The notes under the pieces were generated by a model. It was given only the letters and a program-made list of their open reading frames with translations. It was not told the origin of the DNA and did no database searches. The translations under genes and the position numbers were made by a program. Shown one piece after another: positions 21,496-36,400 of a DNA stretch of 64,000 bases. The stretch comes from Undaria pinnatifida (taxonomy: Eukaryota > Sar > Phaeophyceae > Laminariales > Alariaceae): positions 6,007,465 through 6,071,464 of the forward strand of contig JABAKD010000027.1 in NCBI GenBank assembly GCA_012845835.1, given 5' to 3'. Position 1 is the first letter of the stretch; every line of letters starts with the position of its first letter.

Positions 21496-24400
21496 CTTCA
21501 CATTAAACCGTTCTTCTACTCGTCGACATCCAGCACACCCAGTGTCCGTACTGATTCTTCACCCTAGAAAGATCAGCTCTGTGGTCACAAGCTACGACAC
21601 AGAGATAATGCATCGTAATGCATTCGACAACGCAATGTCATGCCCTAGTACTGGGTACGACAGGCACAACATACATACGTCAGCAACAGAAATACATTGG
21701 AAGAGAGAAATACGAAATAAACAAAAACAAAAACAAAAAACAAAAACAAAATAAGAAAACAAATAAAAACAAAGATAAAAATAAAACAAAAAATGAAACA
21801 AACAAAACGAAGGGGAAATCGAAGAAACAACCCAACCGGAAAGGAGAGCCAAAGCTCGGAAAAGAAACATAATAAAATGAAATAAAATAAAGTAAAGTAA
21901 AACCAAAATAAGATAATCCGAACACGAGCCAAAAACCTGGACACGGAAGGAGGGAACAAAGGGGAAAAAAATACCCCAGAAAAAGACGAAAAGTGCTATG
22001 TACCTACTAGTCGGCCTGGTACCTTGCTACCCTGTCTGCCATCTCCTTCCTGCCTTCGTCCACCGCGGTCTCCCTTCTATTCCTCCTGTTGCCCCCCCTG
22101 CCCCCATTCCCTTGGACGGCTTTCCTTCTACTCCTCCTGTTTCCCCCCCTCCCCCATTTGTGTTCTTCTCATTAAGCCAAAATACCTGAGCAAAAAACTT
22201 GGTATCCAGCTGCACTGAATCTCGTGTTGCCGGGCCGTCGAGTTTCCTGCAGGCCAATGAAGTCACAGCCGAGTTGCTGGCCTTTCGCCAGTACACGCTC
22301 GTCATGCCCATACCCGTTCTTCCGCTTTACGGCCAGGGTACGCACGTTGTAGGTCGCTACCGCCACAAGTGCCGCCTTCCGTCTCTTACGAGTCTCGCGT
22401 GCTGCTTTCTCAGCCAGCCGACGAGAGGCTCGTCCCCTCCTCCGTTTCTGTTTCTTCTGTTGTTTCTTTTTTCTCTCTATTAATGTGATGATTGTGGCTC
22501 TCCGTTTCGTAGCCCGGTTCGCGCCTTGGTTTCCGCTGGCTGGGTGCAGCCGTCCCAGCCAACGCCGACACTCCCATCCTTCCTGTCGTGCATGCGTACC
22601 CACGCGGTGGCCAGCCTCTCCACTCCCCAAGCTGCCCACGCTGCGCTCTCTGCTGTGGTGATGTACCCGTCCTGCCCCGGGGATGAACTCCTCGGCGTCG
22701 GGGTTAAAAAGAAAACCCATCACCACCACCCCACGCGGTCCTTAGAGTGAGCAGTTCACTAGCCAGACCGCGCAAGGTTCCCTCTCTACCCAGCCCGAGG
22801 CTCGATGCCCGTGTGACTGCCGCTAGACCGCTGCAGGTCCTCGCGGGCTTCCTCGGCCCACCCCAAGGACGGGGCAGGCCGAAGGAGAGTAAAGTGAGCA
22901 TCGGCAAAACAGACTTTTATTAGCGGCATAATATAGGTTCGCCGCCACATCGTATTATTTACTGCAGTAGTAGCATCCGTCGAAGTTCGGTTTTGAACGA
23001 AAGGTACAGCATCGCTCGCGCGAGGGACTGACGCGCGCTACGATATATAGAAAGCAGCTTTGTTTTTGATAAAAACGTGTGTCAGACTGACGAGGCTCAG
23101 CCTCAACTGAGAGGATTTTTTCCCGAAAAATCGTTACGATTCCACTAAATTGGTGTTGTACACCGGTAACTTCTGTGTTTAATTAATCTGTACCAGGTAC
23201 GTAGTATGGGATTGTGAAATGACCGGTTTGTACCTTCATTTTTGTCGAAATTAGGTTTTGGGCCACGTACACCCAGCTCCTCGAGTGACGGGCCTCAGAA
23301 AAACATGGGGTCATCTCTACCGTAATAGCATGCGTCGCCTGATGATATATATATTGGATATCAGTGGTGACAAGACGGGGGTATAACCCGTACCGTATAC
23401 GAAGTAGGTATTTAATCGACACGAGAAAAAGTCGCGCAGCAACAAAGTTTTTTGTTTTGCACCCACCTGGTATAAAACCCCGACCCCTATGCCCACCGCA
23501 GACGAGAGGTGATAATTAACTGGCTCGGCCTACGTATACCACTCGCCCACAGCACGTGGCATATATAGCGTTACGTAGGTATCGTCGACTTAAGAAGTGT
23601 GAAGTGGTTTAGCATGACCTAATACTACGACGCGTACGACTGTACGAAGCGCATACTTGAATGTGTACACTGCTTGTGCTGCTGAACTTCACACTAACAC
23701 ACGACTCACGTCAAGTGTATTGGCATGACGTGGTGACGCATGGCAACTACCATGATGGTAACGCATGATTTTTGGAAGACTCCTGGCCACCTTACCCAAT
23801 AGCTGATTTAAAAAAAACGAAAGGACAGCCCGATTGACAATCCCACGGCCTACATATGCAGCAAGCAATGTTATCAACACACCGAACATCCTTGATGAGG
23901 ACATACACCTGCAACAGGCGCGATCTCAGTATCACACACAGCTTGTGAAGATGGACTTTCGACGGAATCCTCGATCTCACAGCCGGATGGAGGAAAGTAC
24001 ATATATGTCCCCTTCAAGGATATTTAGTTTCCGCGTACATATTGAAGTGTCCCCCCCTCCCCCCCCGATCCCTCTTGTTGAAACGCCCCAACTAATATCA
24101 AAATCTGCCAGAGTAGTAGACACTACCAGCCAGCTGATATCGCCTCATTATCTTTCTAGCCATCCATACCGTAGCTTCAATTCATTCGCCCCCCCCCCCC
24201 TCTAGCCACCCATGCCGTAGCCCGAAATAATTCGCCCCCCCCCTCTAGTCATCCATGCCGTAGCCCCAATTAATCCCCTCCCCCCCCCCTTTTTTTTTTC
24301 TCCACCGTTCCCTCTTGTGTAAACGCCCCATCTAAAATCGAAATCGGCCAGAGTAATAAGCACTTATACGCAATTGATATCACGTCGTTGTCTTCCTAGC

Positions 24401-27400
24401 CATCCATGACGTAGCTTTAATTCATCCCCCCCCCCCCGCCCCCAACACCGCCCCCCCCCAACGCCCCCTCCTTCCCCACCACCCTCACGATCGCCTAGAC
24501 CGAGCACCACGCGTATAGCAAGCCCCTACATATATGCGACCTAATCCTGTCAAAACCCCGCCCTCCCCCCCCCCCCTTTTCCCCGGCTTCCTCTTGCTCA
24601 AACGCCCCACCTAACATCGAAATCTGCCCAAACAATAAACACTTCCACGCACTGGATATCACCTGATTATCTTTCTAGAGCCATCCATGCCGCTGCGACA
24701 ATTCACTCCCCCCCCCCTCAACGCCCCCTCCTTCCCCACCACCCGCACCATCGCCTAGACCTTGCACCACGCGTATAGCAAACCCCTACATCTATGCAAC
24801 CTAAAGCTGTTAAAAACCCCTTTTCTTGCCCCAATCTCCCCCCCCACCCCACCCCAACAAACACTCCGCCCTCTCCTCACTAGTTGTACGACTGACAGGA
24901 TATGAATGATAAACAGGTGCATTCCTGCCAAAACCGTCAGATGTATCCCCTTAAATGAATTATAGTTTCCGTGCACAGATTGAGTTGCCCCGCCCGTCCC
25001 CCCCCCCCCCCCCCCGCTCCCTCTTGTTCAAACCCATGCCCCCGCGCCCTTAAAAACTCCGCCCCCCCCTCACCGGTTATACGACTTACAGTATACACTT
25101 GATAAACTGATGCATTTCCTTCCACAGCTGTCAGATTTTGCCCCCCTCAGAAACGTTTTTTTTATAGTTTCCGTGCACAGACTGCCTAACATCACCCTGC
25201 TGACCCTGATAGCTACACTGTAGTTGCAAGGGGAGTCGCCGACCTATATCCTTAACGAGGACACACAACCCGTAACACGCGCGACCGAAGTATCGCACAC
25301 AGCTTGCGAAGATGAGTTTTGAAAAAAGTCTTCGATCTCACAGCTGGAGTGTACTTTTAATTTTATATTATACATTGTTCACGAAAAAATAATATTTGGG
25401 CCCAACAGTGCTGCCCCCGTATCGACACGCGTCTCGTAGGACTCCAACAACTTATTGTTTGGTGGCTAACGTCTCGCCTTCGGCCCTGCCCCCCTCTCCC
25501 GGGACAGAACACGAGGTGGGCCTGCTCGGGGCCGTTCGACCACTGGTCTCCGTGATGGCCGCGCCCGTGGTCTGCTTGCTTGCGGACAGAATGGGCACAC
25601 AACAGCAGGTACGTGCGGTGGTGAGGTCAATGGCGAATGCTACGGCAGCGTGACAGGAGGCAGTTATAAGGTATTAATTTCGGCGTCTCAGTCACTCACG
25701 CGAACCACCACCACCACCACCACCACCACCACCCTGTTTAACATTGTGCACCGCTGTGGAATATTTTTCGATACGCTGCGCCAACGAAATCGCTTAACGG
25801 ACACGTGATGCTACTACGGTAGCACGGTTGTGGCACACGAATGCTATGGTAAAGAGAGGTACCCTCACTTTATGTGCCTAGTGTAGGCCGCGTGCGCGAG
25901 TGGCTCGGCGTCTGACTCAAAACTCGGACCTGGAAAGTAGTTCAGCGTGACAAGCAATTCTTCAATCGTACGGAGGTGCACATCGCAAAACCGAAAATCA
26001 AAGTGGCATAGTCGCTCGCGCGAGCGGCTCTGAGCCGCGGCAAGATGGCATAAGTAATCAATTAGTACAAACAGTACAACATCCGTGTCGGTTGATCTCA
26101 CAGCTGAAGTATGTTTTCTCATTTGTTTTTGCATTGTACCTTAGCCTTGCTTCAGGTAGGTGGTTAGTCATTTTGATACTTCCTTTCGGCAAGGCAGTTC
26201 ATCAAAATCAACGGCTCTTCTACAGCTCAAGAGAGGAACTTCCCGGCATAGTTGGGGTCTTGTTTACCGATTAGCACACGATTTGTTACGCGCCTGGCCC
26301 GTGAGCATTGGGTTTCATTTTTTTTGTTTTTGGCCTTCTCAAAGTCAGGTTTTGTGTGAGGTATTGATACCATATCTCACCCTTAATGCAACATGGGTTT
26401 GAGAAAATGAACAGTGCAAACCGATGCATAACCCCATGACATACGAGCACAAACATATACCAGGTATACATATATATAAAGTCTATATATATCACATTGC
26501 GGACAAGAATGGCAACCCAACGATCGTGTGTTGAGAAGCTCCGCAAATTGGGAAGTGTTTGGGCGAAGAGTGCTACCCAGATCGAAGCACAAGTATATAA
26601 TTCATAAATTAATAGCATTGCCAGCATTAATAGCATTAATAGCATTGAGAGCATTGATAACTTCAACATCATTAATAGCAATAATAACATTAATAGCGTT
26701 AATAGGTTATGCATTAATAGGTTATGCATTAATAGCATATGCATTAATGTGGCAAGTGCTACACGGTAGGGGTGTAAATGTACCTCGGTAGGGGTGCAAA
26801 TGTACCTCGTTTTGGTCAGACTCCTCACTTACGGCGGTCAGTACCTCTCCCTCAAACACCCTCTCACCCTCTCACCGTTTCTCACCCTCTCACCCTCTCA
26901 CTCTCGCACCCTCTCACCCTCTCACCCTCTCACCTTCTCACCATCTCACACTCTCACACTCTCACACTCTCACACCGTCACACTTTCACGCGAGCACCCT
27001 CTCACACAAACACAGACTTATGACAAAAAACGAGAAAACAACCAATACGCTGACCAAGCTAATGGCCTGTTTAATAGGTAGGTACCATGTGGTACAAAAC
27101 AAAAGTAACGGCATAAACCCCAGCTACAGCGCCGGTCGTTCCTCGGTTGGAGGAGCCCCTTCAGCAAAAGGTGCTACCCGTATCGGACTGTCGTCCTATG
27201 GGTCATGCGTCGTGGCGGGGGGAGGGGGGGGCGCTCGTTTCATGAGCAGTCATAGTCGTATGGCCACGAACACCCTCGCATCCCTACAATGACTGGACCG
27301 GGGGGGGCGGGGGAGGGGGTGTACTCGATTCATGCTAGCCGTAGCCTCAAGACCATAGGCGCTCGCATCCCCACTATGCCGGGGCGGAGCACGTCGGGTT

Positions 27401-30400
27401 TTCACGGACCAGACAGGCGTTGCTTGCACCAAGCGCGAGGCGCCCTGAGGTGTTCCTCGAGTCGATGAAGGGTCAGCTGCACGCTGCTATGAACTGCTTG
27501 TATAGGCGGAACTTCCGTACCTTGTGCCTACTTTCTTGCGTGTCGGATGGCAGCTTGGATTTTTTTTTTTTTTCCTGGCGTCGCCGTTTCCAAACAGTTA
27601 TGGTTATACGTTACAACTGTCTCGTGGAGGGCTACTACATGCACACTACGCGGTATACCTACCCTTGCGCGGAGTTTATCTTCCCAACCCCGCACAATGC
27701 GATCTGCCGTGACTCGGCCACAAACCTTGGTTAGTGACAGGGTATAAAAAACGAGGAAAAATACGTTGCACCCTGGTTGTTTAGCTCACGTAAATAGACA
27801 CGTGTTCCGCGTTGAGAAGGGAGACGGAGGGTGAAATCATTGGTTAGTTTCCACATTTGAGAGGGAGATAGTCTCGCGTCTGCTCAAACCTTGAATCTGA
27901 AAATTGAAGGAATATTTGTCCCATAGCAGGTAGTAAAGTAACTGGCACATGCTTCGGTGGAGGCGTACGGATTGTTCGTTGTGAGGCTCGTCACGTCACC
28001 CAGCAAGTGATTTCGAATGAGCTGGAAATGCGAACCGACGAACAAACGTATGCCCTCCGTATACACGAACATATAGTATCGAAGACTAAGGACGTCATTG
28101 TCACCATTATTGCGGGCTAAGGAGCCCCATCGTGTCGAAAACTGTTTCAGCCGAAAACTGCGACCTCTATCGAAGCCCACGTGAAGGCATCGCTTCACCA
28201 TAATTATCACATTCTATGATCATCATGCCCCACAACACGAGCAGCACGCGAGCCTTGTCACGTTCCTATGCCTATTCCCCCCCCCTCCCACCGTACACCC
28301 TACCTTTGCTGCGCGATGCGTGTCATGTGCTATAGCTGTTCATGACGCTTTAGGCCATTGCCCGACCCCCCTCCCCCCCTCCCCGTGCCTCCTACCTTGC
28401 TGTGCTATGCGTGGAAGGTGCTTTATGTGTTGTTGGCCACATACGCCATTGCCCGACCGGCGGTGCTTGTCGCCGGAGGCGTTTTGGCCGTGGCAGCACA
28501 GGAGACCCTCGCTGCTACCTCTGAGACCCCGATTAGCACTCTCGTAGACTCGGCCGTCAGACAATCCTTCGGCGCCAGCGGGTGAGGGATGATTGGTGTA
28601 TCTAATCTTCATTATTAATTTCCAGTTCAACTCGTAAGAGGTTTCACTCCCATCGACCTTTTGGATAAGCCGTGCTCTCAGGTACCTCCCCCCCCCCCCT
28701 GTAGGTAGTCCAGACATGCAAACATATTCTGTGGTGTAGGAGGTGTAGATGGTGTTTCCGAGAGTTCCGTTTCGAGGACACCCTTTACACTGACGTGAAG
28801 AGAAAGCGAAAGTGCAAACCGATAGACGGGTGCTACGACAAAGGTAGAAGATACTTTGGCGAACATCCTCTGGTTCCCTTGATAGCGGGGATCCTTCAGA
28901 ATGCCATTAATACCATTATTGCTTTGCAAATACGAGCAACGGTGTGTTTGTTACCTAGGCCATCGGGTCGCACACTTTCTTTTTGCTCGAAATGAATTGT
29001 TGCAGGTGGACTATAATATGGACGTGCTCAGTCTTGATATCAAGGAGCCTCAGAAAATAATGGCGCGCTCTTACCGCAGCGTGTGTCGGTGATTAATAGG
29101 CCCATGGCGTAGAAATATATATGTAATTCACCCCCAACCAAAGATGCCAGGAGACGGTCCGTCCAGGACCAATGCTACGGTACCATAAGGGGTATGATGG
29201 TTTTGGGCAGTTTATGTCGATGTGGTTCATGTGGCGTCACTCGCGCGAGTGACGCCCCCTGTTCCTTGCGGTCACCGGCTTTCGTGCGGTGTAACACTCT
29301 CCAGATATTAGTACGAAAAAAGGGATGGCTAGCAACGCTGCACCAAGAAAATCGCCGAACGTGTTTTGGTCAGTGAGGTACCGGGCTATTCGCGCGAATG
29401 GCTCACACCCTGTAGTAGTGTCAAAATTGGGGACCGTAGCCTTGATCCCAGGGAAAACGTCCAGCGGTCAAGGGTGTGAAACCAAGCCTTCCACACTAAC
29501 ACTTAGTAGCTTGCCGTCAGTCAAGGATTATTTTGTTGGAGAATTACCATCCTTCCAAGGGCTGGAGGTGCCGTCTCCCGATATCTTTGCCCCCCAACGG
29601 TATTCCAGCGTGTGGGCGTAAAATTTGCAACCCACGCCTAGAAATGTGGTCGGAAGCAACTGCATACGAGTATGGTGTAGACATTGCGTACTACGTAAGG
29701 CACCAACGTTCCTCCAGTGAACTCTGTGGGGCATCAACGCAATTATTGCGGAAGGTATAGCCGCCACCACGCAACGGGGAAACGAGCACCAATGATTGCG
29801 GACGAAGGTACAACGGCGGAACCGACCAACCCTGCCGTTACGGAACGATCAGCCAAGCACCAGTGCGCCTGTAGGAGAAACCTTCCTCAACGTTTAGGCT
29901 TACGGAGGAAGAAAAACTACACTGCAGCAGTCACATAGGTTCTGCCCTAATCAGCCAATAAGCGCACCCGGCATTGTTTCCAATATATCCAGTGTTTAAA
30001 CTCCCCGCTCACAGAAACATGTGTGAACCTTAACATACGTAGGTACGCGACCTTCCCAAATTCGAAGCACGTCTCCTGCATATAAAACACGAACAACTGT
30101 CTCCGCGTAGCGCCGTCCTTCTGGCGGCACGTGTGTGCGTGGCTGAACGTCTATTCTCTCCCCACGAGTGCTACGATAGACCAAGAGGGTACGGTATTAG
30201 TAGGGAGGATGTTACGGTGATGTTATGATTATGTTATGATGATGCTATGATGATGTTATGAAGATGTTATGATGATGTAATGATTATGTTAAGATGGTGT
30301 TACGATGACGTCATGATGATGTTATGATGATGTTACGATGATATTATGATGATGGCGTCATGAAGATATTATGATGATGTTATGATGACGTTATGATGAT

Positions 30401-33400
30401 GTTATGATATACCCCCTCTTTCACTACTAGATTTAAGCCGCTCGCAGGCATGACTCCGTACCTAACTAACGCAAATACTATAGTCGGTTAACGCTTGGCG
30501 CAGCGTAGCTAAATATTCCATTGCGGGTAAGAGTCTCACAAATACTTCGCGCACCCCGCGCGTCAACCAACCTAAGCTTGGGTGAGCTATCTGCTCTGTG
30601 GTAGATCCACGTTTGATGACCCGTCCGCATTCCTTCCTCGCTTTTGCAGGTATGGCAAGCAAAGGATGTGGGGAGCCGTCGGGTTTGGGTTGGCTTCGCT
30701 CATTGCCGGCTTTGTTTACGACGCTGGCAGCGGTGGCTATGGAGGCGTAATGGTTGTGTTCGTGACGGTCACGGTAGCGGCGCTTGTTACCGCCGCGGGT
30801 GTTACCGTTGGAAGCGTTCAAGCAGGGGATCATCAAGAAACCGGAGGAAAAACGTAAGTTAACGCAGGTGTTCCAGCCGCATGCCTGGCCGTGAGTGTGC
30901 GGGCGTTCGAGATATCTAAGCGGTGTTCGCGAGTTAGGTTATGACGCTCTGTTTGACTGCGGAGAGGGAGATCAAATCAATCCGCAGAACCAGCGGGCGC
31001 TCTTTGCTGTGTCCGGGGCTTGGTGTCGAACCGGTCAAGATAATTTGCTGGCATGTCTTGCCGGTGTTACGGCAGAGCACCGAAATAGTTTTTGGGGTCA
31101 AGAAGGACATGTCTTAACCTCCTGAATTGGCTAAAGGGAGGAGTCTCAGAAAAAATGTGGTCCAACTCTACCGTAGCGCCCCAACCTTTGTCCCCACTTG
31201 AGGGAGGGAGGACCTCGCTATACCTCGCCCGACAACCGACTCGGTCATCCCACTTCAGGGGGTATCAGCGGAAGTGTCGGAGCTGCTAACATGAGGAGCT
31301 CAATATTTCCCCCCCGAAAAGTTGACTTCCAAGGGATTCGTTCGCGCGATCCGACAAACACTGCTATTCACTCCGTAGTCCTAAAACAAACATGCTCGGG
31401 AAAGTATATGACTAGTCGGGGAAGTTTCTCGCTTAAGGAGATCAACCGACCAGAATCGCTTAAGGAGCTCAACCGATCAGAAACACCATATACATGGCCC
31501 AAAAGGGGCAACCTCTGCGGTATAGGTATAAACGTGGGATGAATGGCCACGTAAAACAGTTTCCATGGGCCTTGTTTTTAGCGTTGAACAATTGGAAAGT
31601 TGGTATCGGATGTGATCACGTTGGGTTGTGTAATAACTCTTCAGTATTAGTTGAGTAGAGCCCTGTCAGTCAGAAAGGGAAGATTTTTACTCAAAAAGCT
31701 CAACTTTTATAACGTAGCATGCTTCTACGGTGCCACAAAAAGCGAGGTTCTGCCGCGTGCACGATGTTGACTCTTCATTTTGTGCTGCGTTCATCTTTCA
31801 CTGCTACGTAATGGTAGCCCACGTTGAAGCAAGCAGCATAGAACCTCACATCCCTTCCTGCACCGTGCGTAATGATGCCAAGTCGTCGGGTTTGCCCGGT
31901 CTCGGTGAAGCCTAGATCGATCGGTCCGTTCCCGCAGTGAACCCGTGAAACGAACCAGGCGTTCATGACCTCCCGCGACAACGAAATTAACGAGCCAAAA
32001 AAGAACCCAAATGCACCGGATTGTAATCCACGTCTTTGAACGAACCCCAACCAGCGAGGAAATCCACTGAACATTGTGACAGCGGTTATGGGATTGCCCA
32101 AGAACTAGATGTTGACTAAGAAGAGGAGAATGGGTGCAATACTGACAATGCATGCTGCAATGCTCATGCCATCGACGATGGCACTGCCACCACCGCCTCT
32201 ACCGCCACCAGTCGGGATGACAATCACCGCGCCGACGGCAACATCGCTGGCCAAGAAGAGTGCGCCAAGAGGGGAGGCACGGACCACGGGGCAAGCGGAG
32301 ACGAGGGCGACGAAACACCTTTAGCGGAAAAAGAAGAGGGAGGGGGCTTGCTTTCTGCGGTGTTGGTTTTGGGCACGACGAGCACCGCTTCGTTTTTTCT
32401 GGCGGTAGTGCTGAGTGGCATGGGGGCAGGGGTCATCAACACGTTCCTCTTCATCAGGTATTTTCTGCTGTTTGTGCAACGGTTTTACGACGCGCACGAT
32501 GATCGTTTTTCTTCTTGTACCAACATGCGTAGCCGGATTCCATGCGCAAAAAATGTACTGGTATGTGGCCTGGTCGCGCCGTGTGCTCGTGGTCATGGTC
32601 TATCGGAAGCTAAGGTGTGTTGATCATATATGCGGGGACCATATATATGTATTAACACTTCTTGAATCCCCTTAATACTTTATCCTTCTAGGATCTCTTC
32701 TGCGAAAAATCCGAACGCAACTGGACGGTGTTACCAAAGGTGTATACAGCCGTGCTCATACAAAGTATAGTATATATATATAACACTGTTTGGGCGAACA
32801 TGATTCTGAATGTGCAGCGACTCCTCCCCGGAATGGGTTGGAACGCCGTTTTTGTGTTGCTCCATTCACAAGTATTCATTCAAAATCATCAGGTAGGTGC
32901 CCATTCATTGACGCGTGCTACGATTGAGGTCCACCACTTTTTTTCTGAGGTTCTGCAATTCGGGAGCTTAAGACCTCTTCCAAAAACGTTATTCGGAGAA
33001 AAAAAAAACAGCTACACACCGGATGAAACACCCCATGCCATGGCCTAGGTACTCAACGAGGAACGTGATTTTTTTTTCGTCCTATTTCCGACGATTTTGG
33101 GTTAAGGAGCCCCGCCAATCAGAAACCACTTCAATTCAGACGAAAAGTGCCCCCTCTATCGTGGCATGCGTCGCTTAATAGGCATGTGCATGCTGCGGTG
33201 GCGGTGCACGCTTTTCTTCCCTCAGGAGTGTGTGGTTACTTGACAAACTACTCCATACCCCTCTGAAGAAAAAACTGACTTTGAAAGAAAACGAAGTAGC
33301 CGTGTACCACGCTAAGGGTGCAGCAGATTCTAAGATACTTTTCTGAGCCCCTGACACGAGGAAAAAGCTCAATATCTCATCGGAATCTAGACGTCGAAGG

Positions 33401-36400
33401 CATTCGTTTGCTCAACCCTCGACCAAGGTTCCATTCCCTAGCCCTAAGACGAAACATACTCGTAAAACCTCATTATCAAACTAACCGTTAGTTCCTCGCT
33501 CCATGACTCACCCGGACGACGCGTGCTACGATAAGAGGTGCACCACTTTTTTTTTTCTGAGGTTCCTCAAATTGGGAGCTTAAGATCTCTCCCGAAAACT
33601 GATTTGGAGAAAATTTAAGCTTCTCTGTACCGGATGAAAAATCCCATGGCCTAGGTGTACACAATACACAACGAGAATCATCATACAAAAAAAAAATGGA
33701 GTATTTCCGACGATTTTGGGCTAAGGAACGCCATCATTCACAACCAACTCCCAAAAAATCAAAGTGTCACCTATATCGTCGCACGCGTCCGGCCAGAAAC
33801 GGTTTCGCTCAAAAAGTGCAACCCATACACGGTGGTATGACACGAAGGCTCGAAGGTGGAACCCGACGGCCAAACCCTTGGCCTAGTGTAAGACTCGCGG
33901 GAAAGCGCGAGGGCGTGAGTTAGCAACTAACTGTTTAATCGATGAAAAATCGACAGAGCAGTGGGATTGATTGCTGAACCCAATTCAATGCGCGATAAAA
34001 TTTGAAGGCGAGAACCGGGGGGTCAAGGGACGACCCCTGTGACCACGGCTTTTCTAGAAGCTGGAAAGTAGAAGTAAGCGTGTGTGAGAAAGAAAGGTAT
34101 TGGGCGGGAACATAGAGTGTCACCTGCTGGTCTGCCAATTGAGCAGGTCCTCGGAGAGTACTCGCTTTCTTAGCCTTAGGAGAGACGTAGCTTTAGTAGA
34201 TTCCACCAGAGCCCCGGATGGCTTCTGGGAACGGAGGCACGTGCCTCCGTTTTATTTCCTGACTATCTATCCCGAATAGGAATCGCTAACCTTATCATAA
34301 GAAAACCCGCCAAATTATCTCAATTCAGATAATCACAGGCCTTTCGAGGCCGTATCGTAACACTGCCCTACCCAGATGAGCCGCATATGCAGAAACATGG
34401 GAGATTCGGGGAAACTTCGGTTCTACGAACTAGACCATGAGTCGAAGATGCGGCTCCTCAAAACCCACTCCCACACCTCTAACCGTCTCGCTATGGGGCC
34501 AGGAACACGCGAAGAAAAGCAGCAGAAAGAAACGCAGACTCTACATCAAGGAAAATCACCATCAAAAACCTGCCGCGTACCGCAGGTGTGGCGGAGGGGG
34601 GCAGAAAAGACTGTTGAACCTGCCGCATACCGCCGGTGTGGCGGGGGGGGGGGCAGAAAAGGCTCTACGGCGAACCGACCACATAAAAGGTACTATGTAT
34701 GGCGAGGCGATACAAAAATACACACAGTGACACGCGCGATCGGCGATCGGAGTATCACACACAGCTCTTGCAAATATGAGTTTGGACGAAATCTTCGATC
34801 TCACAGCTGGAGGAGTGTAATTTAATTTTTTATACTAAACATTGACATTATTAACAGTATGAAAAAGCCAAACTGGGACATTATGCCATTTTTGTATTAA
34901 CGCCTTCACTACTACGGGAAACCGGTTTTGGCGAAAAAAAATACTCGAAGTTAGTATATAGAGGGTTTTTGAGGCTCTACAGGGGTTAAGGAGCCCCCGT
35001 CATGCAGAAAATACCTTAGCCCAAAAATATCTACCTCTGTCATAGCACGTGACCAATAACAACAATTGCTAGCTCTTAAGATTGTATATATATCACGTTT
35101 TGAACTCTCTGCTCTGTTGTTTTCTCTCTCGCCTTTTATGTTTGGGTGAGATATACCGAAGTACCTGGTAGTAACTCTTTGGGGCGACGAGGGGCCTCGG
35201 AAAAAAACCAAGGTCACCGTTACCGTAGCGTGCGTCGAACCTTCAAGTCAAGATACTCAGTATTGTCACTCCAGCGTCAGACTACAATTGAGCTAAATTG
35301 ACACAGGACGTGTACGAAAATGGGTAGACGTGTGGTGAGCTTTTAATTTTCCCCATCCAATCCGTCGGAGGCTTAAAAACAAAACGAAACAGAAAAACCT
35401 GCATATTAGTCTATTGTACCTATTTCTCGTGTCTAGGTATGTCGCGAGCCATATATAGTCTATATGTTTGGTTTGTTGTACCTGTGCGGCGAATTAATAA
35501 CAACGTCGGGCAAGATCACCTGATGATGGCTTGGTCCTGACAGCTAAAACACGTGTGCGTGGATGATTCTTCCTTTCTTTTGGCGTGTTTGGGCTCGGCT
35601 CCCTGATCCCGCTGGTTTTGTCTTGGTCCCACCCGGCCAAATGGGCATGATATACCTCTCACGAGATGGCGCATGCACGAACTGGTTCTTATACTTATGT
35701 GAATGATTTGGTCTTGCGTGGTATCTTAATTGTTGGGGTTATACGCCTGTGCGGCAGTGATAACCCTAGCGTGCTGGATCGCTTGGCGTGCTCCTCAGAA
35801 TAAAGTGCACGTATAGTTCTGCCGGAGGGTTTGGGTTTGGTTTCGTTCTTTAGGCTCCAACAAAGCGATGACAGGTAGTGAATGAGCGCCTAGACGCACT
35901 TGCACAGGCTCAGAAAGGTTTCTCCTCGATCAGCTAGCAGCCATCATGAAAAAAAACATTTCCTGTGGCCCCGGGGTACGGTATTTGTATAGCGTTATAC
36001 AATCCGCTTTGGGCCTCTGGTCGGTTCAGGGGCGCAGCGCAAATGGTCCTGTGCCCTGCTCATGAACGCGAACGAGTTATCTAATTCCTTGGCGGCGCCT
36101 ATCGAGAGGCACACAAAAACCAAACGCTTGCGAGCTGCATACATATAGGGTGGGCACTTGCGCGAGAGGTGAAAAAAGATAGGGAATATATATATAGTCT
36201 AGTGCAACGCAAACGCACCATTGGTTGATCATTGACCTCTACGATGTACTGTACTGTGCCGATTTGTTTTACCGACAAAACGCAGCAGGATGCGATGGTG
36301 GTGATGCACAGACTGGGTACAGTAGCTTTGCTAACTTGTGCAATTGTTCCTGGTTCCGACAATTCAAACGAGATGTACACTTTGGGTGTTCTGCGCCACT

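Noticed and set aside
21313-21959. Cys-Val and Phe-rich open frames
   Set aside because: Products of the GT microsatellite and the A-rich stretch.
26286-26828. 180-codon hydrophobic minus-strand frame resembling a membrane protein
   Set aside because: Its Leu/Met-rich core is the translation of the ATTAATAGC tandem repeat.
30205-30412. CRISPR-like regular repeats
   Set aside because: Simple ATGATGTT microsatellite without spacers, in a eukaryotic intron.
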